The position numbers were made by a program, and so were the translations under genes. Positions 34,490 through 42,364 of a DNA stretch of 64,000 nt are shown piece by piece. The notes under the pieces were generated by a model. That model was not told the DNA's origin. It did not search any database and saw nothing but the letters and a program-made list of their open reading frames with translations. Position 1 is the stretch's first letter. Each line of letters opens with the position of its first letter. The stretch comes from Paenibacillus castaneae. Its GTDB lineage: Bacteria > Bacillota > Bacilli > Paenibacillales > Paenibacillaceae. Location of the stretch: the NCBI RefSeq assembly GCF_002884445.1, contig NZ_KZ614144.1:3702094-3766093 (forward strand). Direction: 5' to 3'.

Positions 34490-35287
34490 TCAGCCTCCTG
34501 TCCTCACACCGACCTTCAGCAGCTCATAAATCTGCTGCTTCATTTCATTAAACCGCGGATCCGTCCATAATGCTTCACTGCGCGGCCGCTGGAATGGAAC
34601 TTGGAATTCATCCAACACAACAGCTGGCGCGGCAGACAATACAATAATGCGATCAGATAAAAACAACGCTTCTTCAATACTATGTGTAACGAGAAGCACT
34701 GATCTCCGGTTTTGCTCCCAAATCGACATTAACCATTGCTGCATATGCAGCCTCGTCAAAGCATCCAATGCGCCGAACGGCTCATCAAGCAGCATCAGCC
34801 GCTGCGGTGCCAGCAGCGCCCGAAGAAAGGATACCCGCTGCAGCATGCCCCCAGATAGCACATGGGGAAAGGCATTTCCATATTCATCTAGACCAATACG
34901 CTCCAGCCATTCCTTTGTCTTCTGCTTGGCTTCCTGACGGTCCACGCCCGAAATGGTTAAGGATAGCTCGATATTACCCGTTACGGTTAACCAAGGCAGC
35001 AGAGCCGACTGCTGCGGCATATACGAGATGTGACCGCGTTCGCCTGTCGTTTGCTCACCATTAATCCAAATGTTGCCCTCAGATGGCTTCTGCAAGCCGC
35101 CAATGACTTGAAATAAAGTCGATTTCCCGCTTCCGGAGGGGCCAACGATAGAAACAAATTCACCATCGGCCACAGATAGCGTTATTCCACCGAGCACCTC
35201 TTTACGAGAAGCACCTTTACCAAAATCCTTCCGAATTCCCTGAACACGCAGCGTCTCACTGCGATTACCGTCTTTATTTATTGTCAC
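34490..35287 (-). CDS. thiZ: ABC transporter ATP-binding protein (thiamine-precursor uptake, ThiZ-like)
   Basis: 265 aa. Walker A GPSGSGKST, Q-loop MPQQSALLPW, signature LSGGMLQRVSFLRAL and Walker B LMLLDEPFGALD are complete, with the H-loop THSIEEALFL. It is of the nitrate/sulfonate/THI5 (SsuB/ThiZ) type. GTG start at 35287 with AGGAG 10 nt upstream. A tandem REP-like repeat lies in the 73-nt gap to the permease gene. Substrate assignment comes from the upstream TPP riboswitch and the THI5-like binding protein. Confidence 0.88.
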   Translation of the reverse strand: MTINKDGNRSETLRVQGIRKDFGKGASRKEVLGGITLSVADGEFVSIVGPSGSGKSTLFQVIGGLQKPSEGNIWINGEQTTGERGHISYMPQQSALLPWLTVTGNIELSLTISGVDRQEAKQKTKEWLERIGLDEYGNAFPHVLSGGMLQRVSFLRALLAPQRLMLLDEPFGALDALTRLHMQQWLMSIWEQNRRSVLLVTHSIEEALFLSDRIIVLSAAPAVVLDEFQVPFQRPRSEALWTDPRFNEMKQQIYELLKVGVRTGG

Positions 35288-35305
35288 GCTGCTTCATCTC
35301 CTAAA

Positions 35306-35379
35306 AGGTTTGCGAAGCAAACCTACTTCGTAAGCATTCGCTTAGGTTTGCGTAGCAAACCTACTTCGTATGTTGATCG
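35306..35379 (-). repeat. Tandem pair of REP-like repeats (locus 2), overlapping the permease stop codon
   Basis: Two copies share the 27-bp block 35306-35332 and 35344-35370, differing at one base. Each contains a hairpin AGGTTTGC-GWA-GCAAACCT followed by ACTTCGTA. Read on the minus strand the full unit (AAGCGAATGCTTACGAAGTA then the hairpin) is the same family as the pair at 31690-31767. The right copy supplies the TAG stop (35361-35363) and last lysine codon of the permease. Confidence 0.85.
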
Positions 35380-36140
35380 CTTGCAGGCTGCCAGCGAATG
35401 ATCAGACGCTCTGCCAGAGCGACTATCGCGAACAATAGCAGGCTGAACAGCACGATTATAATAACGGCAGCAAATACGCGGTCTGGCATGAACCCTTTGA
35501 AGGATAAAATCATGAAGTAGCCTAGCCCGCGATTTGAACCGATCCATTCCGCTACAATCGCGCTGAGCACGCTGTAGGAAGCTGCAATTTTCAAGCCTGA
35601 GAATAAATGTACAATAGCATGGGGAAGCTCCAGCCGCCAGAACATCTGCCATTTGCCTATGCCGATCATTTGCAGATAGTTGCGCAGCTGGGCATCGGGA
35701 TTCGATAATCCGCTGAGCATGGCGATTGCAACGGGAAAGAAACAAACCATTACAACGAGCATTACTTTCGGCAGCAGTCCATAACCGAAGAACATCGTCA
35801 GTATGGGTGCAATGGCGATAATCGGTATGCTTTGCGATAATACAATCAATGGGTAAAAAGCTCTGCGCATACCGGGAATTAAATGCAGCAAAGCGGCGAG
35901 CACAAAGCCCACCGCCGATCCTCCCACAAAACCGAACAGCGTAAGCTGTACAGTCGCTCTCATATGCATCAATAGCCGCGGCCAAATTCGTATAGCTTCC
36001 TGCACAATAGAAAGCGGCGAGGGCAGCATCCATTGATCGATTCCGCCCCATGTAACAGCCGCTTGCCAGCATGCAATTACCCCAGCCAGCGTAACGAGCG
36101 GGGGCCATGCTTTTGACCAAAAGCTTGTATTATTGCCCAT
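35361..36140 (-). CDS. thiX: ABC transporter permease (thiamine-precursor uptake, ThiX-like)
   Basis: 259 aa with about six transmembrane helices and the EAA-type loop LSNPDAQLRNYLQMIGIGKW for contact with the ATPase. It overlaps the preceding thiamine-binding gene by 11 bp. Its 3' end lies in a REP-like repeat, so the terminal residues may have been altered by repeat insertion. The substrate is inferred from the operon: TPP riboswitch, THI5-like binding protein and thiamine-binding-fold protein. Confidence 0.87.
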   Translation of the reverse strand: MGNNTSFWSKAWPPLVTLAGVIACWQAAVTWGGIDQWMLPSPLSIVQEAIRIWPRLLMHMRATVQLTLFGFVGGSAVGFVLAALLHLIPGMRRAFYPLIVLSQSIPIIAIAPILTMFFGYGLLPKVMLVVMVCFFPVAIAMLSGLSNPDAQLRNYLQMIGIGKWQMFWRLELPHAIVHLFSGLKIAASYSVLSAIVAEWIGSNRGLGYFMILSFKGFMPDRVFAAVIIIVLFSLLLFAIVALAERLIIRWQPASDQHTK

Positions 36141-36432
36141 CGGGATATTTCTCCAGCAATCTGCCCATCGAAGCGCCGTTTGTCGGATTATAATATATTT
36201 TTATTTGTGAAATAACAGATGGACAGCCCATCTCTGCCATCGCCTCACTCATCGATTGAACGACACTCAGCAAATGGCTGAGCTCGCCTTCCATCGTTGT
36301 CTCAAGCGGAGCCACACGATAAGGCACCCCGGCTGCTTTAATGATCTCAATTGCTCGATCGACATATGGAAGGACGCTTTCTCCGCCCGGTGTTGTCGGT
36401 AAAATTTGAATGCTGACTAATGCGTTTGCCAT
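36130..36432 (-). CDS. Thiamine-binding-fold protein (MTH1187/YkoF type, UPF0045)
   Basis: 100 aa: MANALVSIQILPTTPGGES, then ...VDRAIEIIKAAGVPYRVAPL and ETTMEGELSHLL, the ferredoxin-like fold of the MTH1187/YkoF family that binds thiamine or its pyrimidine moiety. It sits between the binding protein and permease genes. YkoF is likewise encoded with an HMP/thiamine transporter (ykoFEDC) in B. subtilis. It has no signal peptide, so it probably acts in the cytoplasm on imported precursor. Confidence 0.85.
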   Translation of the reverse strand: MANALVSIQILPTTPGGESVLPYVDRAIEIIKAAGVPYRVAPLETTMEGELSHLLSVVQSMSEAMAEMGCPSVISQIKIYYNPTNGASMGRLLEKYPDGQ

Positions 36433-36467
36433 ATAATTCCCTTCTTTCTTTTAGCTAAACCATTCCA

Positions 36468-37505
36468 TTATTCTGGTAAAAACTCATTCGTAAATGCCTT
36501 TTCCGCTTCAAGCTCCTTCTCAAGCAGCTTGTGATCGAACATCCATGACGCATAATTTTCCCATACGGCAAGCTTTTGTTCACCCCAACGCGGCGCATCG
36601 TCCTTATATTTCGGGCTAAGCCATTTTTGGCTTGCACGTACAAGCTCTGCATTCAGATCTGGCTCTGCTTTGATCAATATTTCAGCTGCGTCCTCCGGAT
36701 TGTCAATACAATATTGATAGCCTTTGGCTGCTGCAGCTGTAAATGCTTTAACAAGCTCCGGCTTCTCCGCAATCAACTTCTCGCTTGTTGCAATGACAGG
36801 CGTATAGTAATCCAGTTTGTCGCTATAATCAGTCAAATAAACCATATTTATTTTCTCGCCGCGCAGCTCAGCCTCAACGCCAGTCCATGCATAATAAATC
36901 CAAGCAAAATCAATATCACGCTTAACTGCTGTGAAGAAATCGCTATCTCCGATACTGATCATGTTTACTTTGCTAACGTCCGCATTTTTCTCCTGCATTA
37001 GCGATTGGATAACGGCCTCCTCCACAGGAGCACCCCAGCCGCCATACGTTTTGCCTTCGAACTTCTCCGGTGAATCAATGCCTTTATCAAGCGGCGAAGC
37101 AAAGCCCGATGTATTGTGCTGAATGACCGCCGCGATTGATACAAGCGGTACGCCCGCGATACGAGCCATCGTGATCGATTCCTGATAGCTGATGCCAAAC
37201 TCCACATTGCCTGAGGCAACCATTTGGTCAGCACCGCTTTGTCCTGGTTGAATGATTTCAACATCCAAGCCCTGCTCCTTGAAAAAACCTTTATCTCTAG
37301 CAACATAAAGTCCGGTGTGATTGGTGTTTGGCGTCCAGTCGAGCACAACCTGCACCTTCTGGAGCGGCTTGTCTGCTGCACCTTGTCCGGGCTCGCTTGC
37401 CTTTGGTTCATTATTGTTCGCTCCGCAGCCTGCAAGCGCTAACGCGAATACAAGCATTGCAGCGATGCTTCTCCATGTCATTCCTGCAGCTTTCTTCTGA
37501 TTCAT
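36468..37505 (-). CDS. thiY: ABC transporter substrate-binding lipoprotein, THI5/NMT1-like (ThiY)
   Basis: 345 aa. Signal peptide and lipobox LALAGCG (lipidated Cys about 26). The mature part starts with VQVVLDWTPNTNHTGLYVAR, the NMT1/THI5-like signature, and has FLKEQGLDVEI-type and GQSGADQMVASGNVEFGISY blocks. ThiY homologues bind formylaminopyrimidine or related HMP precursors. It is the first gene after the TPP riboswitch. AGAGGGG lies about 12 nt before the ATG. Confidence 0.9.
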   Translation of the reverse strand: MNQKKAAGMTWRSIAAMLVFALALAGCGANNNEPKASEPGQGAADKPLQKVQVVLDWTPNTNHTGLYVARDKGFFKEQGLDVEIIQPGQSGADQMVASGNVEFGISYQESITMARIAGVPLVSIAAVIQHNTSGFASPLDKGIDSPEKFEGKTYGGWGAPVEEAVIQSLMQEKNADVSKVNMISIGDSDFFTAVKRDIDFAWIYYAWTGVEAELRGEKINMVYLTDYSDKLDYYTPVIATSEKLIAEKPELVKAFTAAAAKGYQYCIDNPEDAAEILIKAEPDLNAELVRASQKWLSPKYKDDAPRWGEQKLAVWENYASWMFDHKLLEKELEAEKAFTNEFLPE

Positions 37506-37590
37506 GATGTCTTTGTTCCCCTCTCACAGCTTCTATTTGTATAAGGCGACGATTCCTCATTAGTATCCGGATACTGGCTTACAATATAAC

Positions 37591-37620
37591 AAAAAAGCGT
37601 CCTCCTGATTCGGAGGACGC
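37591..37620 (-). terminator. Riboswitch expression-platform terminator
   Basis: On the minus strand GCGTCCTCC and GGAGGACGC pair perfectly around GAATCA and are followed by TTTTTTG. It lies between the TPP aptamer and thiY, about 80 nt after the aptamer. It is the expected off-switch when TPP is bound. Confidence 0.85.
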
Positions 37621-37698
37621 CATAAATTCGGCTGTGCAGCTGTTCCATTCAGCATGAGCGATCATCATTCGAGGATCAAACATGCAGATTAAACAGAG

Positions 37699-37791
37699 CT
37701 TCTGTCCCTACGCTGGCATTATCCAGATCAGGTTTAACGGGTCGGAATTGTACAGCAAATCCCCTCTCAGCCGGCCTAACCAGCTCCCCGG
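37699..37791 (-). promoter_or_regulatory. TPP riboswitch aptamer (THI element)
   Basis: On the minus strand the conserved THI-box segments appear in order: GGGGAGCTGG, GGCTGAGAGGGG, GACCCGTTAAACCTGATCTG, GATAATGCCAGCGTAGGGA. This is the thiamine pyrophosphate aptamer. With the downstream terminator it should shut off thiY-to-tatD when TPP is plentiful. A plausible -10 (TACAAT, near 37828) lies upstream without a strong -35. Confidence 0.95.
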
Positions 37792-37870
37792 AACATATTC
37801 GGTTTTCGTCAATAGATCAATTGTATCGCAAAAACCGATCAAAATGCTAGTATTATTTTGAAAATCATTA

Positions 37871-38806
37871 TCATGCCTCAGGATATAGCGCAGTTGATAA
37901 GTAACGCTCCCCTGTGTCTGGCAATAGGATGACTATTTTTTTATTTTTGTTCTCAGCCCTTTGAGCAATCTGAACCGCAGCGTGTACGGCAGCGCCCGAT
38001 GAAATTCCGACAAGCAAACCTTCGGTTCTTGCTAGCTGCCTTGCCGTATCAAAGGCATCCTCGCTTCTGATTTGAATAATCTCATCAACAACCGATCTGT
38101 CGAAATTGCCTGGCACGAAGCCAGCGCCAATTCCTTGAATCTTATGAATGCCTTTGCTGCCGCCGGATAGGACGGGAGAATCAGCAGGCTCTACCGCAAT
38201 GATTTTGACTGCGGGGTTTCTTTCTTTTAGCAGCTGTCCTACCCCTGTGATCGTTCCGCCTGTGCCTACACCGGCAATAAAAAAGTCAATCTCGCCGTCC
38301 GTATCTCTCCAAATTTCCTCGGCTGTCGTCCTCCGATGAATGTCTGGATTTGCGGGATTATTAAACTGCTGAGGCACAAAAGAATGTGGAGTAGACGCCG
38401 CGATTTCCTCTGCCTTCCGAATGGCACCGGCCATTCCCTCGATTGCTGGAGTAAGCACCAGCTCTGCTCCAAGTGCAAGCAGAAGCTTGCGCCGTTCTAC
38501 GCTAAAGCTCTCTGGCAGCGTTATAATTAACCGGTAGCCAAGAGCTGCTGCGGCAAAAGCCAGACCAACGCCTGTGTTTCCGCTCGTAGGCTCCACGATC
38601 ACTGAATCGGGTTTAAGGATTCCACGTTCTTCAGCATCCTTGATCATGGCATACCCAATTCGATCCTTCACGCTTCCTGCTGGATTGAAATACTCCAGCT
38701 TAGCAATAAGATCAGCTTCAATTTGATTCCTTTTCGAAAAATTGGCAAGCTCCAAAAGCGGAGTATTTCCTATAAGGTCTGTCAGGTTTTTTGCAATTCT
38801 TGACAC
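37871..38806 (-). CDS. cysK: Cysteine synthase (O-acetylserine sulfhydrylase)
   Basis: 311-aa PLP enzyme making cysteine from O-acetylserine and sulfide. The PLP lysine (about residue 47) is in [11 protein letters not shown], the substrate loop is [12 protein letters not shown] and the phosphate-binding loop is [13 protein letters not shown] placed the start at the GTG 38806 ([16 protein letters not shown]) because GGAGGGG lies 6 nt upstream; a longer ATG form has an atypical N-terminus. Monocistronic; no T-box or SAM riboswitch is visible upstream. Confidence 0.94.
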   Translation of the reverse strand: MSRIAKNLTDLIGNTPLLELANFSKRNQIEADLIAKLEYFNPAGSVKDRIGYAMIKDAEERGILKPDSVIVEPTSGNTGVGLAFAAAALGYRLIITLPESFSVERRKLLLALGAELVLTPAIEGMAGAIRKAEEIAASTPHSFVPQQFNNPANPDIHRRTTAEEIWRDTDGEIDFFIAGVGTGGTITGVGQLLKERNPAVKIIAVEPADSPVLSGGSKGIHKIQGIGAGFVPGNFDRSVVDEIIQIRSEDAFDTARQLARTEGLLVGISSGAAVHAAVQIAQRAENKNKKIVILLPDTGERYLSTALYPEA

Positions 38807-38918
38807 GGCTATCCCCTCCGTCAGCACGAATTCCAACCCGTTTAGTTGGTTTAATAATATTACCTTAACATTCATGGTAAATAAATACAATATAATTTAG
38901 GTTGTTAACCGTGGATTT

Positions 38919-39530
38919 TTAGCTGCGCATATATCTTTTCATTCGATCTGCCAGCTCCTGCGCATCCTGCTTTTGACTAATCTCCAATTGCTGAATGACA
39001 AGTTTGCGGCGCTCTTCCGAATGATTTTGGCTCAGCTTCCATTTCCCCTCCAGCGAAGCTATTTTTATTTTGAAGCCAACAATTCCTTTGCTCATACCTT
39101 CAATGAATGCGTGATCCACCTCGTCCAATCGATACGTGCTGTCAGGAAGCTCATATTTTTGAACCATTTCTTTCAGCGTGCTGTACAGCACGTCCGAATC
39201 TTTTATTATTTCCATCATCCCGTAAGCATGAACAGCAATATAATTCCAAGTTGGCACAGCCGTATCGCTCTCATACCAGGACGGAGATATATAAGAATGA
39301 GGGCCTTTAAAAATGGCAAGCACCTCCTGCGACTCGATATCCACCCACTGCGGGTTCGGTTTGGCGAAATGTCCATACAGACATCCTTCAAGCCTGTCCA
39401 ATACTAAAGGCAAATGGGTCGCAAAAGGCCTTCCCTCATGATTAGAAAAAACAATAGCGAAGCTATTTTCTTCAATGAATTTATATATCTCAGCTTGATC
39501 ATCCATCTTAAAATGGTTAGGTATATACAT
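38919..39530 (-). CDS. paiB: PaiB family FMN-binding protein
   Basis: 203 aa. The N-terminus [20 protein letters not shown] and the [18 protein letters not shown] block match PaiB, a protein with an FMN-binding split-barrel fold described in Bacillus as a negative regulator of sporulation and protease genes. The usual partner paiA (an acetyltransferase) is not adjacent. It starts 12 nt after the NUDIX gene stop, so the two are probably one transcript. Confidence 0.9.
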   Translation of the reverse strand: MYIPNHFKMDDQAEIYKFIEENSFAIVFSNHEGRPFATHLPLVLDRLEGCLYGHFAKPNPQWVDIESQEVLAIFKGPHSYISPSWYESDTAVPTWNYIAVHAYGMMEIIKDSDVLYSTLKEMVQKYELPDSTYRLDEVDHAFIEGMSKGIVGFKIKIASLEGKWKLSQNHSEERRKLVIQQLEISQKQDAQELADRMKRYMRS

Positions 39531-39542
39531 ATCATCGCATCC

Positions 39543-40040
39543 TCAGCTCTTTATAATCATCGCTTCGTTGTAGGTTTTTATCGTTTCCTTCAACGTTTTA
39601 TCCTTCTCTCCATCCCATACAAAGCTCATTTCAAACGTTCCCGGATCAAAAAATAATGGAAATCGTCTTTGAAACCAATCCTGCATCGGCAGTTGAAGCG
39701 CATCCTTTATATCCACCCACAACAGCTCGCCCTCAGGCGGATTCTCCAGCAGTTCTCCTTCAAAGCTGGTAGCCAAATAATTGAATACCATATACCGGAT
39801 GCCCTCATTAGGCTCACAAAATTCATCCAAGCCTTTATAAAAGATTTCCTTTACCTTAAGCCCTGTTTCTTCCTTCACCTCTCGGATGGCTGCATCCACA
39901 ATGCTCTCAGGAAATTCCACCTTCCCGCCTGGCGCAATATATCCCGGAAAACCCAGCTTGTCCGGCCTATTAATAAGTAATACTTTCTCCCCGTCCTGCA
40001 CCATGCACATCGTCATCATTTTATAATTCACATTAGTCAT
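39543..40040 (-). CDS. NUDIX hydrolase, 8-oxo-dGTP diphosphatase-like
   Basis: 165 aa. The NUDIX box GGKVEFPESIVDAAIREVKE-ETG is complete with the catalytic REVKEE. The family opening MTMCMVQDGEKVLLINRP is that of MutT-like proteins. It probably cleans oxidised or non-canonical nucleotides. The start has GGGGACG upstream. First gene of a pair with paiB. Confidence 0.88.
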   Translation of the reverse strand: MTNVNYKMMTMCMVQDGEKVLLINRPDKLGFPGYIAPGGKVEFPESIVDAAIREVKEETGLKVKEIFYKGLDEFCEPNEGIRYMVFNYLATSFEGELLENPPEGELLWVDIKDALQLPMQDWFQRRFPLFFDPGTFEMSFVWDGEKDKTLKETIKTYNEAMIIKS

Positions 40041-40158
40041 TCTATGTCGTCCCCTTAACTACTTTAAATCTGGATTTACCTCGAAGCTGTGCCTGATTTA
40101 ATGAATAAGATTGCAGTAAGCTGTATCTAGCTAAAACTCATATCTCCTCTTTTACGCT

Positions 40159-40346
40159 GCTAACGGACACTGGATTCGTTATTCACAGGTTTTCATGGCA
40201 TTAGGAAATGTTACGGACATGAGTTCCGCTATTCCCTCTCACAAGTACCATTTTCGATGCTTTTCGCACAAATAACGGCTTTGAGGTCCGCAAGCAACCG
40301 AAAACAGGGCGAATGGCAGCATATAACGGCTCCTATGTCCGCTAAC
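40159..40346. repeat. Composite inverted repeat of four ~22-bp modules (REP/MITE-like)
   Basis: The 518-nt gap 40041-40558 contains no gene left of the SOS promoter but holds two forward modules (CTAACGGACACTGGATTCGT at 40160; TTACGGACATGAGTTCCGCT at 40211) and two inverted ones (AATAACGGCTTTGAGGTCCG at 40271; ATAACGGCTCCTATGTCCGC at 40323). Each has a CGGAC...CCG core. Forward and inverted modules can pair into one large cruciform. The ends GCTAACGGACA and TGTCCGCTAAC are imperfect inverse copies. Confidence 0.7.
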
Positions 40347-40502
40347 TTGTAAAGGTCTCTCGCACTCTCATGGACTTATGAATCGAGCACCGATTAGAGG
40401 CCAGCCCATCATCTATTTAGATATTCTGGAACCCGCAGTCGATTTCCTTTGTAACAGCACTCAGCCATTGTAAAAAATAACCACAAAATAACTATGGAAT
40501 AA

Positions 40503-40538
40503 GAACGTGCGTTCTGTATATAATAAGAACAAACGTTC
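40503..40538 (+). promoter_or_regulatory. SOS promoter with two LexA boxes flanking the -10
   Basis: Two perfect GAAC-N4-GTTC boxes (40503-40514 GAACGTGCGTTC and 40527-40538 GAACAAACGTTC) lie 12 bp apart on either side of a perfect TATAAT (40519-40524). The Gram-positive LexA/DinR box is CGAACNNNNGTTCG; the outer bases here are A and T. The operon 40559-42346 should therefore be tightly repressed until DNA damage. Confidence 0.9.
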
Positions 40539-40558
40539 TTAAATTGGAGGAGAGCATC

Positions 40559-40768
40559 ATGACATCGGAAAAATGGTTCAGCGCGATCGGCTGTGTCGTT
40601 GATGTGATTTACAGAAGTAAAAAAGGGGAGTTTACGAAACGCCGAATTCGGGTGATAGCAGTGAAAGACGGACATATTAGAGCTTTTTGTATAGATTCGG
40701 GCGCACAGCGCCTCTTTTTGATGGAAAATGTGTTAGCAGCAGAGCTGGTGCGCCACAATGTCTCTTAA
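40559..40768 (+). CDS. WYL-like single-domain small protein, first gene of an SOS operon
   Basis: 69 aa. After MTSEKWFSAIGC comes a compact beta-rich domain with VIYRSKKGEFTKRRIRVIAV-KDGHIRAFC and QRLFLMENVLAAEL, which resembles a minimal WYL domain (ligand- or nucleic-acid-sensing fold) without a DNA-binding part. The ATG at 40559 has GGAGGAG 6 nt upstream. It overlaps the polymerase gene by 11 bp, so the two are translationally coupled. The role is unknown; it may regulate or accompany the polymerase. Confidence 0.7.
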   Translation: MTSEKWFSAIGCVVDVIYRSKKGEFTKRRIRVIAVKDGHIRAFCIDSGAQRLFLMENVLAAELVRHNVS

Positions 40769-42023
40769 TCGAGTGATCATGCTCGCAGACTGCCAATCGT
40801 TTTATGCATCGGTCGAGAAGGCGGAGCACCCCGAATATCACGATAGGCCGCTGGTCGTTGCAGGCGATCCTGAACGCCGCTCCGGCATTATTCTTGCTGC
40901 TTGTCCCATTGCCAAATCCTTTGGCGTAACGACAGCGGAACGTCTCGGCGATTCGCTTGCGAAATGCCCCGATTTGGTCATCATTAGACCGCGGATGCAG
41001 CTCTACATTGACATTTCCATGCGGATTACGAACATTTACCAATCGTACACCGACCTAGTGGAGCCCTATTCCATCGATGAGCAGTTTCTCGACGTGACGG
41101 GCTCGCTGCATTTGTACGGAACGCCAGAGGAGCTGGCGCATCATATTCAAACCCATATTCAATCGGAACTCGGCATATATACGCGCTTTGGCATTGCCGA
41201 AAACAAAATTTTGGCCAAGACGGCCTGCGACAACTTTGCGAAAAAAAACGAATCCGGTATTTTTGTCCTCACTAAGGATAGGCTTCATGAGACGCTCTGG
41301 ACATTGCCAGTAGCCAAGATGTTTATGGTCGGCAGCCGCATGACACGGCATTTCAACGCGATGGGGATGGAGACGATCGGCAAGGTCGCAGAGACGCCGC
41401 TTGAGAAGCTTAAGCAGCTGATGCGCCGCAAATTCGGCAAAAACTCGGACATTAATGCCGAGCTGTACTGGCGTATTGCCAATGGGCTGGATGACAGCCC
41501 AGTGACGCCCGGCACGCATAGCGTAGCTCCCAAGGCTATCGGACATATGATGACGCTGCCGCGCGACTACGGGAAGCTGGAGGAAATCAAGGTCGTTCTG
41601 CTGGAGCTGACCGAGCTCGTCTGCCAGCGCTGCCGCGGCAAGGGCTATATGGGCCACGTCGTTTCGGTTGGCTGCATGGGAGCCGACTATGACCATCCAA
41701 CTGGATTTAACCGGCAAATGAAAATGGATGACCCCACTAATGTGACTAACCAGGTTTACCGTGCGGCGGTTGAGCTGCTGCTGCGGCACTGGGATGGCTA
41801 TCCCGTCAGGAAGGTTGGCGTCAGCCTCTCGCAATTTTCCAGCGATGATGAATACCAGCTTTCTTTGTTTGACCCGCATCGTGATAAGACGATGGCGCTT
41901 GAACGAGCAACAGATGCCATTAAGCAGAAATATGGAGATGCAATTATATTAAGAGCGGTCTCGATTACGCCAGCCGGGCAAGCGCTGCACCGCTCTGAGA
42001 AAATTGGAGGACATTACAAATGA
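40758..42023 (+). CDS. Y-family DNA polymerase (UvrX/PolY2-like translesion polymerase)
   Basis: 421 aa. Catalytic motifs: MLADCQSFYASVEKAEHPEY with the first Asp, and YSIDEQFLDVTG with the Asp-Glu pair in a Gram-positive UvrX/YqjW-type variant. DRPLVVAGDPERRSGIILAA and the helix-hairpin-helix region around MRRKFGKNSDINAEL follow, then the little-finger domain, ending before a QLSLFD beta-clamp-binding peptide (about residue 374). This matches the SPbeta UvrX/YqjW group more than DinB. It overlaps its neighbours at both ends (11 bp and ATGA), in a LexA-controlled operon. Confidence 0.93.
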   Translation: MSLNRVIMLADCQSFYASVEKAEHPEYHDRPLVVAGDPERRSGIILAACPIAKSFGVTTAERLGDSLAKCPDLVIIRPRMQLYIDISMRITNIYQSYTDLVEPYSIDEQFLDVTGSLHLYGTPEELAHHIQTHIQSELGIYTRFGIAENKILAKTACDNFAKKNESGIFVLTKDRLHETLWTLPVAKMFMVGSRMTRHFNAMGMETIGKVAETPLEKLKQLMRRKFGKNSDINAELYWRIANGLDDSPVTPGTHSVAPKAIGHMMTLPRDYGKLEEIKVVLLELTELVCQRCRGKGYMGHVVSVGCMGADYDHPTGFNRQMKMDDPTNVTNQVYRAAVELLLRHWDGYPVRKVGVSLSQFSSDDEYQLSLFDPHRDKTMALERATDAIKQKYGDAIILRAVSITPAGQALHRSEKIGGHYK

Positions 42024-42346
42024 GAAAGAAGCTTGAAGGAAACGGTCTATGGGAGTCCAGCCGCATGATGCTCCCTGAGCACAAGGTAGCCATTAACGAG
42101 CATGAGAAGGCTTTGCGGCAAAGACAGCGCGTGGAGCTCGATGAGCAGGAATGGGAGCAAGTGTCCCGTTCCGTAACCGAGTCGCTACAGCAGCGGCAGC
42201 CTGTTACACTGCGCCTCTTTCATCCAGCCGAGGAGCTTATCGTTAGCGGAATCGTGGATCGCGTCGACCAGATGAAAGGCCGCTTCATGGTCGACGGCGA
42301 ATGGTTTGCCATTGGCGATATTGAAGGAGCCGACATGGAAGAATGA
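42020..42346 (+). CDS. YolD-like family protein
   Basis: 108 aa. It carries the YolD pattern MMLPEHKVAINEHEKALRQR, then RLFHPAEELIVSGIVDRVDQ and MKGRFMVDGEWFAIGDIEG. YolD proteins are encoded next to UvrX-type polymerases in Bacillus and its phages and are thought to be accessory or UmuD-like factors. The start overlaps the polymerase stop as ATGA. Last gene of the SOS operon. Confidence 0.9.
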   Translation: MRKKLEGNGLWESSRMMLPEHKVAINEHEKALRQRQRVELDEQEWEQVSRSVTESLQQRQPVTLRLFHPAEELIVSGIVDRVDQMKGRFMVDGEWFAIGDIEGADMEE

Positions 42347-42364
42347 GTCTGCGCATACTATGCT

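Noticed and set aside
35323..36120. 265-codon minus-strand frame overlapping the ABC permease in another phase
   Set aside because: The permease frame has clear family motifs and membrane helices; the other frame is a long shadow without recognisable features.
38807..38918. T-box, S-box or CymR site upstream of cysK
   Set aside because: Only short inverted repeats (CCAAC/GTTGG) are seen; nothing matches the known aptamer cores, and the CymR match is too weak to claim.
41055..41879. 274-codon minus-strand frame opposite the Y-family polymerase
   Set aside because: Antisense shadow of a well-supported gene; no start signals or motifs.
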